Shown here: piece by piece, positions 1 to 6,135 of the stretch
Position numbering within the stretch: the first letter of the stretch is position 1
Layout: each line of letters opens with the position of its first letter
Assembly: GCA_025363495.1 (NCBI GenBank)
Contig: JANYDR010000153.1
Span: 1-7,095 of the forward strand
From: Cyclobacteriaceae bacterium
GTDB taxonomy: Bacteria > Bacteroidota > Bacteroidia > Cytophagales > Cyclobacteriaceae
Direction: 5' to 3'
Length of the DNA: 7,095 nucleotides
Position numbers and translations under genes: made by a program
The notes under the pieces: generated by a model
What the model was told of the DNA's origin: nothing
The model's input: only the letters and a program-made list of their open reading frames with translations
The model's database searches: none

Positions 1-465
1 CTGGGTGGATTTCATTTCAACGATTCAAAGTATGGTGACGATGATCTGACTGTCGGAAGCATCAATCCTTATCAGTTATTTTTAATTTTTAATGAATTGG
101 TTGAAGGAATGGATGCACGCAAAATGAATCATGCCAGCGACCTCGGCTGGATGATCGATGCATCTCACAATGTTAAAGATCCATTGGAGGATCTATTACA
201 ATCTGTTGAGGCTATTAAGATTGCCTATGCTCAGGCTTTGCTGATTGATACCAAAGCTCTCGAGGGCGCCCGGGGAAAAAATGATGTGGTCATGGCACAG
301 GAGATTCTGCAATCTGCCTATCGCACCGACGTAAGACCACTTTTAGCCGAGGCACGCTTTCGTGCAGGAGCAGCTATCAATCCCCTGGATATGTTTCGTG
401 AAATGAGAGTACGCGAACAATTGATAAAAGAACGAGGCACAAAAAATATTGCCACGGGGCTTTAA
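1..465 (+). CDS. rhaI: L-rhamnose isomerase, C-terminal part (5' end outside window)
   Basis: Isomerises L-rhamnose to L-rhamnulose in the cytoplasm, the first step of rhamnose catabolism. The frame is open from base 1 and ends at TAA 463-465, giving the last 154 residues; the family is about 430 residues long, so roughly two thirds lie upstream. Visible residues fit the Pseudomonas stutzeri-type, metal-dependent TIM-barrel enzyme: a GFHFND stretch (His at fragment residue 5), then KYGDDDL with Asp 13 and Asp 15, whose spacing from the His matches the known metal ligands His281, Asp289 and Asp291. The later WMIDASHN stretch (Asp 53) probably supplies the last ligand. The helical tail (about 60-154) ends in an Arg/Glu-rich segment. 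The kinase gene starts 10 bases after the stop, as expected for an operon. The family also accepts other sugars, so the physiological substrate is inferred. The E. coli RhaA type is less likely given these motifs. Confidence 0.88.
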   Translation: MGGFHFNDSKYGDDDLTVGSINPYQLFLIFNELVEGMDARKMNHASDLGWMIDASHNVKDPLEDLLQSVEAIKIAYAQALLIDTKALEGARGKNDVVMAQEILQSAYRTDVRPLLAEARFRAGAAINPLDMFREMRVREQLIKERGTKNIATGL

Positions 466-475
466 CACTTGCGTG

Positions 476-1864
476 ATGCTAACCTCTGTGATTGCCATTT
501 TTGACATCGGGAAAACAAATAAGAAAATTATTTTATTCGATAAAAATTATAAGCTCGTCAGCGAGCAGACAAAACAATTTACAGAAATAAAGGATGATAA
601 CGGGAAAATATGCGAAGATATTGAGGCAATTACCCTTTGGATAAAAGATACCATCGCATTCCTGCAACTCCTTGACAATATAAAAATTGAAGCATTCAAC
701 GTTTCTGCCTATGGGGCAAGTTTTGTTCACCTTGATGCCGACTTCAAACTGCTCACTCCTCTCTATAACTACCTTAACCCCTATCCTGAATTATTACAGA
801 AGCATTTTTATGAAACCTACGGAGGAGAAGTAAGTTTATCCATGCAAACCGCGTCTCCGGTGCTTGGTAATTTAAACTCGGGACTTCAGCTTTACCGTTT
901 AAAGCACGAACGTCCACAGTTATTCAAAACAATTCATTACTCACTTCACCTTCCGCAATACATCAGTCACGTCATTACATCGATGGCCTGTACAGATATC
1001 ACCAGCATCGGTTGCCATACACATTTATGGGACTTCAAAAAAAACTCATACCATGACTGGGTAATTCAGGAGGGACTCGATCTAAAATTCCCACCACTTC
1101 TCAAAAGTGATAATATAGTTCTAATTCCATTTGCAAAAAACGGTGAGCCTGTTCCAGCGGGCGGAGGATTGCATGATAGTTCGGCAGCACTTATCCCTTA
1201 CTTTACAACATTTAAAGAACCGTTCATTTTAATCTCAACCGGTACATGGTGTATAAGCCTCAATCCATTTAACGCGTCACCACTGACGGAGGAAGAGTTG
1301 AAAAAGGATTGTCTATGCTATCTGAGTTATTTAGGAACTCCAGTTAAAGCATCCCGTCTATTCGCCGGCAATGATCACGAACAACAGACAAAAAGAATTA
1401 CAACACATTTCAAAACGCGAAGAGATTATTATAAATCAATTGTCTATAGTCATTCCATCGTCACTGCTTTATTCAAATCGGACGAATCATCCAAAAATCA
1501 GATGAAGAAAGGCTTTGGCAGAGGGGCTGAAAATTCAGTTTTTGAATCGCGTGATCTTGCCAGGTATGATTCATTCGAAGAAGCCTATCATCAGCTTATG
1601 ATTGACATCATCACAATGCAATCAGCTTCTACTGAACTCGTATTAAAAAACACCAGTGTAAAACGCATATTTGTGGATGGAGGCTTCAGCAAAAATTCGG
1701 TTTACATGAATTTGCTGGCGGATTCGTTTCCTCAAATGGAAGTATTCGGAGCAACGGTTGCGCAATCTACCTCATTAGGCGCCGCCCTGGCCATTCATCG
1801 GCATTGGAATAATTTGCCGATACCGGATGATCTTATTGATTTGAAATACTATCCAAGGCCTTAG
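476..1864 (+). CDS. FGGY-family carbohydrate kinase, probable L-rhamnulokinase
   Basis: Probably phosphorylates the ketose made by the upstream isomerase (L-rhamnulose to L-rhamnulose 1-phosphate) with ATP. Translation from ATG 476 gives 462 residues, normal for FGGY kinases. Seen in order: an N-terminal phosphate loop FDIGKTNKK just after the start; an LPQYISHVITS segment and a SIGCHTHLWD segment in the first ASKHA domain; GGGLHDSSAAL with the probable catalytic base Asp 234; GTW at 256-258; and the adenosine motif VDGGFSKN at 400-407 followed by a SLGAALA helix near the end. GTG 473, GTG 488 and an overlapping TTG 449 are alternative starts. ATG 476 is preferred because it leaves a short lead before the first beta strand and does not overlap the isomerase gene; there is no useful Shine-Dalgarno to decide. 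The first loop reads DIGKTN rather than the DLGASS type of E. coli RhaB, so this is a different FGGY subgroup and the substrate rests on context. L-fuculose or a related ketose is the main alternative. Confidence 0.85.
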   Translation: MLTSVIAIFDIGKTNKKIILFDKNYKLVSEQTKQFTEIKDDNGKICEDIEAITLWIKDTIAFLQLLDNIKIEAFNVSAYGASFVHLDADFKLLTPLYNYLNPYPELLQKHFYETYGGEVSLSMQTASPVLGNLNSGLQLYRLKHERPQLFKTIHYSLHLPQYISHVITSMACTDITSIGCHTHLWDFKKNSYHDWVIQEGLDLKFPPLLKSDNIVLIPFAKNGEPVPAGGGLHDSSAALIPYFTTFKEPFILISTGTWCISLNPFNASPLTEEELKKDCLCYLSYLGTPVKASRLFAGNDHEQQTKRITTHFKTRRDYYKSIVYSHSIVTALFKSDESSKNQMKKGFGRGAENSVFESRDLARYDSFEEAYHQLMIDIITMQSASTELVLKNTSVKRIFVDGGFSKNSVYMNLLADSFPQMEVFGATVAQSTSLGAALAIHRHWNNLPIPDDLIDLKYYPRP

Positions 1865-1913
1865 GTATTTAAGGCTCGTCCTATAAGACTGGCGCCAAGT
1901 TTCTCTAAAATAA

Positions 1914-3650
1914 TTATATCCTGGCCTGGTATGTATACAACTCGAAATATCTCCCCTTCTTCGCAATCAGCTCCTCATGCTTACCTCGTTCTGCAATGTT
2001 ACCACCTTCCACTACTAATATCTGATCTGCCTGACGGATCGTACTTAACCTGTGCGCAATCACAAACGTTGTTCTGCTATGCATCAGGCTTCGAAGACTT
2101 TCCTGAATAAAAGCTTCGCTCTCCGTATCAAGATTAGAGGTTGCTTCATCGAGAATTAATATTCTTGGATCGGCTAGAATAGCACGCGCAATGGCAATCC
2201 GCTGACGTTGACCACCCGAAAGCTTCACACCACGTTCCCCAATTAAAGTATCAATACCTTTTTCAAAGCGATCCGTAAATTCTTCAACGTGAGCAGCCTT
2301 CACTGCATTAAGAATTTGCTGTTCCGTAGCGTTTGGTCTGGGAAATAAAATATTCTCACGGATGGTACCCTCAAAAAGAAAATCATCCTGAAGCACCACC
2401 CCAAGTTGACTTCTATAACTGTCAAGTGAAACTTTCGCAAGATCAAGACCATCAACGGTGATCATTCCACTTTGTGGATTTAAAAATGAAGCTGCCAAAC
2501 CGGCGATAGTAGTTTTTCCCGAACCCGATGTTCCAACCAATGCAGTGACCGATCCTGAAGGCGCGCTAAATGTTATATTTCTTACGACTTCCTTTCCTTC
2601 TTCATATGCAAATGACACATCTTTGAATTCAATATCTCCTTTCATTGCACCAATCTTAGTAGTTCGGATAGTGCCATCATCTTCCGGCGTCATGTTCATT
2701 AATTCTTCCGTACGATCAAGACCGGCGAATGCTTCTGTCAACTGACTTCCTATGTTACTCATCTGAACGATTGGCGCGATCATGAAACCGAGATAAACCG
2801 TAAATGAAAAGAACTCACCAACGGTAAGGTTATGTTCAATCATCATATAACCTCCTATTCCCATTATACCAGCAGAGGCTAACCCCAATAGGAAAGTAGC
2901 TGAGCTGGTTATAAGACTCGTTGACATCAGACTTGCCTTCACATTCAGAAAAAGTCTCTCAACACCTAACTCGAAGCTTTTTATCTCTTGTTGCTCAGCA
3001 TTAAATCCTTTGATGACGCGTACTCCGTTCAATGTTTCTGTAAGCCGGCCGGTAACATCTGCGGTTATCTTTCCACGCTCTCTGAAAATGGGTCGTATTT
3101 TCGCGAAGGCTTTTAACGAAATCAATCCAAAAATAATTACCGGCACCAGAACATACAGTGTCATCTTAGGACTGATATCAATTAACAAGATCAAACACAA
3201 TACGGATGTAAGCACGCCGCCAACTAATTGTACAAGGCCAGTGCCCACCAGGTTACGAACTCCCTCTACGTCATTCATTATTCTGCTGACAAGGGCACCT
3301 GACTTATTGTTATCAAAAAAACTGATCGGCAACCGAAGGATTTGCTTTTGAACTTTGGATCTAAGTATTGAAATAAGTCGTTGAGCTTCGACACTTAAAA
3401 TTTGCGTGAGAATATAGGACGTTACCGCCTGAACGAGCACAGCGCCAGCCACTGCCAGAATTACCAATTTTAACATTTCAACGTCGCCTTTCGCGATAAC
3501 ATCGTCCATTAGGTATTTGGTAGCACCGGGAAGTACCAAACCAGCCAATCTGCTTACAATAATTAATAATAAGCCGACGGTGAGAATGCCCCTTCTCGGC
3601 CAGATGATGGTCTTAAATACTTGTAAAAGAGATACTTTGGCTTTACTCAT
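1914..3650 (-). CDS. ABC exporter, fused permease and ATPase (MsbA/multidrug type)
   Basis: A half-transporter of 578 residues that should dimerise in the inner membrane and use ATP to export a lipid, drug or peptide. The N-terminal half (about 15-310) has six hydrophobic segments, near 15-38, 60-82, 138-160, 163-185, 250-275 and 280-305, the layout of a type IV exporter transmembrane domain. The ATPase domain is complete: Walker A GTSGSGKT at 373-380 (Lys 379), Q-loop Gln 421, signature LSGGQ at 477-481, Walker B ILILDE with Asp 501 and catalytic Glu 502, D-loop SNLD, and switch His 533. Nothing suggests a degenerate nucleotide site, so a homodimer is likely. The start is ATG 3650, followed by a short basic lead. 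It lies 80 bases downstream of the acetyltransferase gene on the same strand, with a hairpin between them, so shared transcription is possible but unproven. It converges with the sugar kinase gene. The substrate cannot be read from the sequence; MsbA-like lipid export and drug efflux are both open. Confidence 0.93.
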   Translation of the reverse strand: MSKAKVSLLQVFKTIIWPRRGILTVGLLLIIVSRLAGLVLPGATKYLMDDVIAKGDVEMLKLVILAVAGAVLVQAVTSYILTQILSVEAQRLISILRSKVQKQILRLPISFFDNNKSGALVSRIMNDVEGVRNLVGTGLVQLVGGVLTSVLCLILLIDISPKMTLYVLVPVIIFGLISLKAFAKIRPIFRERGKITADVTGRLTETLNGVRVIKGFNAEQQEIKSFELGVERLFLNVKASLMSTSLITSSATFLLGLASAGIMGIGGYMMIEHNLTVGEFFSFTVYLGFMIAPIVQMSNIGSQLTEAFAGLDRTEELMNMTPEDDGTIRTTKIGAMKGDIEFKDVSFAYEEGKEVVRNITFSAPSGSVTALVGTSGSGKTTIAGLAASFLNPQSGMITVDGLDLAKVSLDSYRSQLGVVLQDDFLFEGTIRENILFPRPNATEQQILNAVKAAHVEEFTDRFEKGIDTLIGERGVKLSGGQRQRIAIARAILADPRILILDEATSNLDTESEAFIQESLRSLMHSRTTFVIAHRLSTIRQADQILVVEGGNIAERGKHEELIAKKGRYFELYTYQARI

Positions 3651-3670
3651 GAAAAATTAGTGGTTTATAA

Positions 3671-3718
3671 AAAGACTTGCCCAAGATACGGACGCAAGAG
3701 GGTCCTTTTTAGTCTTGG
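3671..3718 (-). terminator. Weak hairpin with alternative pairing in the acetyltransferase-ABC exporter gap
   Basis: The 80-base gap holds two overlapping inverted repeats. One pairs CCAAGA (3681-3686) with TCTTGG (3713-3718) around an inner GGAC/GTCC stem (3690-3693 with 3702-3705, loop of 8). The other pairs AAGACT (3672-3677) with AGTCTT (3711-3716). Read on the minus strand, the second form ends in a run of five T, like a weak intrinsic terminator or attenuator after the acetyltransferase gene. The stems are only 6 base pairs and the loop of the second form is long, so it may have no function. No clear Bacteroidota promoter (TTTG box with TAnnTTTG) was found in the gap. Confidence 0.25.
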
Positions 3719-3730
3719 ACGGAAAAGAAA

Positions 3731-4495
3731 TTATCCGGCAACATGACCGTCCCTTATTTGACCGGTTAACATACACCCAGATATCATCATCCCAACATCA
3801 ATCATAACCCTTTTTGATGCATTATTACTTGAATTACATCTTGCTGCTGGAATATGACCGGAATTGTAACACTCTTTTTTTATTTCCTGTAAAAGAAAAG
3901 TTGCCAATCCCCGCCTGCGATGATCTTTCTCAACCTCCATATATAAATCAGCGAAAGGGAAATTATAGTGTGTGAAATAGCCACCGGTTGCAACAATCTG
4001 ACCTTTCATTTCGAGCACAAATTCTCCAATGGGCTCACTGGTATGCTCAAATATTTCATCATCTTTTTTAAGGGGACGAAATATCAAGTCTTCACGCCTG
4101 TAGCTGGTCGCATCCTGATCTTCAAATAAGACCACATCCGAATATTGATTCTCACAAAAATCATAAAGCATTGCCGTTAGCAAAGACTCATTGCTCTGGC
4201 ACTCAACAAACTTTGCACTTGATGACTTTATCAAAATCAGGAAAATCGCCTCCGCATGGCTTCTGAGTTTATCAATAACAAAGAATTCAAAAATAGAATC
4301 GCGGTCTTTCCTGTTGTCAAATCCTTTCACAGAACCATATCCTGCTTTCTCATCGTTTACCATCAAAAGATATGAATCTGACCAGCCGCGTTCGTGATAA
4401 GCATTATATCTTATCTGAAAATTATTCTCTACAAGAAAGAGCTTACGAAATGATTGGATGTCATCGAGATCTACTTTGGATGCCGTGATTTTCAT
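3731..4495 (-). CDS. GNAT-family N-acetyltransferase with a degenerate N-terminal lobe
   Basis: A 254-residue cytoplasmic protein expected to transfer an acyl group from acyl-CoA to an amine; the acceptor is unknown. The C-terminal half (about 135-254) is a recognisable GNAT domain: strand DLYMEVEK, the acetyl-CoA pyrophosphate loop RRRGLA at 193-198 in motif A, a following helix, and an NNASKRVMIDVGM segment typical of motif B. The N-terminal half (about 1-125) follows a similar order (a strand pair around YLLMVNDEKAGYG, a FEFFVID strand, a helix, then a second helix) but lacks the Arg-x-x-Gly-x-Ala loop. It therefore looks like a second, non-binding GNAT-like lobe. ATG 4495 is chosen; a GTG directly before it (4498) would add one residue. 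Only 11 bases separate this start from the stop of the upstream beta-lactamase-fold gene, which suggests co-transcription. The family call for the C-terminal domain is firm, while the tandem-domain reading is inferred from pattern alone. Confidence 0.82.
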   Translation of the reverse strand: MKITASKVDLDDIQSFRKLFLVENNFQIRYNAYHERGWSDSYLLMVNDEKAGYGSVKGFDNRKDRDSIFEFFVIDKLRSHAEAIFLILIKSSSAKFVECQSNESLLTAMLYDFCENQYSDVVLFEDQDATSYRREDLIFRPLKKDDEIFEHTSEPIGEFVLEMKGQIVATGGYFTHYNFPFADLYMEVEKDHRRRGLATFLLQEIKKECYNSGHIPAARCNSSNNASKRVMIDVGMMISGCMLTGQIRDGHVAG

Positions 4496-4506
4496 CACAA
4501 ACAGAA

Positions 4507-5988
4507 TTATTTAGCACTTATACTGCCTTTGTGAAAAGTGACCACGTCACTGTCTCCTATTCGTATGCAGTTGCTTTTCGCCTTACCGGCTTCTGAAATT
4601 ACAAACGAGACGGCTGCACCTTGCCGAACATTAAAAGTAATCCTCTCTGCTGGCGAAGAATTTGTGGCAAAGCTTCCATCGGCTTGTTTAAACAATGGCT
4701 CCTGAGAATCGCCCAACTTTTGTATTGACAACTGACCATGCTCGACAAACACACGAAGCGTACGCGTATAAAAATCATACGAACGATGTCGCATAGGATC
4801 TGGAGCAAGCGTCAACGTATACGTTCCGGTTAAGGTCTTTTGTTCCAGACTTGTTACTGGATTATCAGTTAATACATTTTTTACAACGTTGCGTTCAGGC
4901 AACTGGGGCAACCCAAGCATTTTTAATCCAATCGCCTGACCAATATCATTGGCGTACTGATTTGATGTATTTGCCAAAACAACAATCGACAAATCTTTAT
5001 TAGGAAAATAATAACAATGACTGCTATATCCCGGCAAGGCACCATGCATTCCCATTGCCTGCTGGTCTCCTACTTTCTTCATCCGAAGTATATAGCCAAA
5101 TTGAAAACTAGGGTCTACACCTCCGGCAGTTCTTGCTACACCTTCTGGTGTGCTCATCATCGCAAAGCTCTTTGCACTTATAATCTTATGATCTTTAATT
5201 CCTTCCCATATTTTCAAAAGATCTCCCGTAGACGTACTGATCCTTAACGATGGATCATACGTAAACAACGATCGGTAGGCTGGATAAAGCTCCTCACCTT
5301 GTTTGCCATAACCACGGGCAAAATGCTTGACGATTACTTTCTCTTCAAGATAAGTGGTTTCTTTAAGACCTAACGGTATTAGAACATTCTTCTGGAGATA
5401 ATCTTTGTATGCCATGCCTGTCACGCGTTGTAAAATATCTGTCAGCAACGTAAAGTTTGAAATGGACCAATCCCATTTAGTATCAGGCGCATCTTGTGTA
5501 AACAGACGACCTGAAAACAATGCAACAACTTCGTCGGTAGCCTTAGGTGTGAAGTAGGTGCTTTCCAATGGATCACCCAGATAATGATAATCTATGATAC
5601 CCGATGTTGAATTCATCAAATGCCGAATTTTCACTTTGCGTCCCTGTAAAGGAAATTCAGGAAGATACTTTTCAACGCCATCATCCAACGAAATTTTTCC
5701 TTGCTCAATCAATTGAAGCATGCAAGCTGATAAAATGAACATGCCGGGTCCGACAAGGAAATAAGTTGTCTCTGGGCCGGTTGCTACATTGTGGGAAAGA
5801 TCCGCCATTCCATAACCTTTATTCAAAACAATCTTTCCATTTTGTTTTACGAGAACAGAAGCTCCCGCAATATTAAGTTTCTGGACAGTGGTTGCTACAA
5901 ATGCATCGAGGTCTTTTGTGTCAGCCTCTTGAGCAAAGATTTTGATGGGCAACAATGCAATGAATAATAGAGTAATAATTTTCGTCAT
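4507..5988 (-). CDS. Secreted beta-lactamase/serine hydrolase-fold protein lacking the catalytic residues
   Basis: A 493-residue member of the class C beta-lactamase/DD-peptidase-like family (Pfam Beta-lactamase type). Residues 1-19 form a signal peptide: Lys 3, a hydrophobic core, then IFA before Gln 20, so it is probably exported to the periplasm or beyond. The fold region (about 25-365) keeps many family landmarks, such as QLIEQGKISLDD (92-103), YLPEFP (108-113) and an SNFTLL helix followed by VTG. The active-site boxes are altered. The position of Ser-x-x-Lys reads GPGM (80-83), that of Tyr-Ser-Asn reads WSI (174-176), that of Lys/His-x-Gly reads MHG (314-316), and the usual HTSG loop is STSG (127-130). 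Hydrolysis by the family mechanism therefore looks impossible; a binding or regulatory role is inferred. The last 120 or so residues (LTGTYTLTL onward) resemble the beta-rich C-terminal domain often attached to Bacteroidota serine hydrolases. ATG 5988 is chosen because it starts the signal peptide; the open frame continuing upstream runs through a repeat. Confidence 0.88.
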   Translation of the reverse strand: MTKIITLLFIALLPIKIFAQEADTKDLDAFVATTVQKLNIAGASVLVKQNGKIVLNKGYGMADLSHNVATGPETTYFLVGPGMFILSACMLQLIEQGKISLDDGVEKYLPEFPLQGRKVKIRHLMNSTSGIIDYHYLGDPLESTYFTPKATDEVVALFSGRLFTQDAPDTKWDWSISNFTLLTDILQRVTGMAYKDYLQKNVLIPLGLKETTYLEEKVIVKHFARGYGKQGEELYPAYRSLFTYDPSLRISTSTGDLLKIWEGIKDHKIISAKSFAMMSTPEGVARTAGGVDPSFQFGYILRMKKVGDQQAMGMHGALPGYSSHCYYFPNKDLSIVVLANTSNQYANDIGQAIGLKMLGLPQLPERNVVKNVLTDNPVTSLEQKTLTGTYTLTLAPDPMRHRSYDFYTRTLRVFVEHGQLSIQKLGDSQEPLFKQADGSFATNSSPAERITFNVRQGAAVSFVISEAGKAKSNCIRIGDSDVVTFHKGSISAK

Positions 5989-6015
5989 GATTTTCTTTAA
6001 GTATGTTGAATGCAT

Positions 6016-6115
6016 TTCCCGCAGATTTCCGCCGATCGAATACTCGCAGATTCTCGCGGAATAATAAGACGTCCGAGAATTCCGTGAGAATCTGCGCGCG
6101 CATGATCTGCGGGAA
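6016..6115. repeat. Nested inverted repeat, REP/BIME-like cruciform
   Basis: Fills most of the 147-base gap between the phospholipase D-like and beta-lactamase-fold genes. The outer arms TTCCCGCAGAT (6016-6026) and ATCTGCGGGAA (6105-6115) are perfect 11-base complements. The inner arms, 6045-6062 and 6079-6096, pair over 18 bases with one mismatch (17/18), closing a 16-base loop. Between outer and inner stems lie 18 bases on the left and 8 on the right. The two left arms are also imperfect direct repeats of each other (6021-6035 against 6046-6060, 12 of 15 identical, pattern GCAGATTnnCGCnGA). The result is two REP-like units in opposite orientation. There is no T-run after the stem on either strand, so it is not a standard intrinsic terminator. 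No second copy was seen in this window, and no transposase or RAYT gene is next to it. Confidence 0.8.
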
Positions 6116-6135
6116 CTATTTTCGATTCTATTCAA

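Noticed and set aside
97..99. ATG as the start of the isomerase gene
   Set aside because: Bases 1-96 in the same frame encode the HFND and DDD metal-ligand region of the family, so the true start lies before the window.
1865..1913. Possible bidirectional terminator between the convergent kinase and ABC exporter genes, centred on TGGCGCCA at 1890-1897
   Set aside because: The palindrome is only 8 bases, leaves no loop, and has no T-run at the right distance on either strand.
2458..3351. Plus-strand open frames of about 95 and 113 codons within 2458-3351
   Set aside because: They lie antisense inside the well-supported ABC exporter gene and their translations show no family motif.
5989..6015. 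Promoter for the beta-lactamase-fold gene
   Set aside because: No TTTG/TAnnTTTG pair could be found on the minus strand between the repeat and the start codon, or within the repeat.
5989..6135. In-frame 49-residue N-terminal extension of the beta-lactamase-fold gene, starting at 6135
   Set aside because: The extension is Arg/Ser-rich, is encoded mostly by the inverted repeat, and would bury a textbook signal peptide that begins at ATG 5988.
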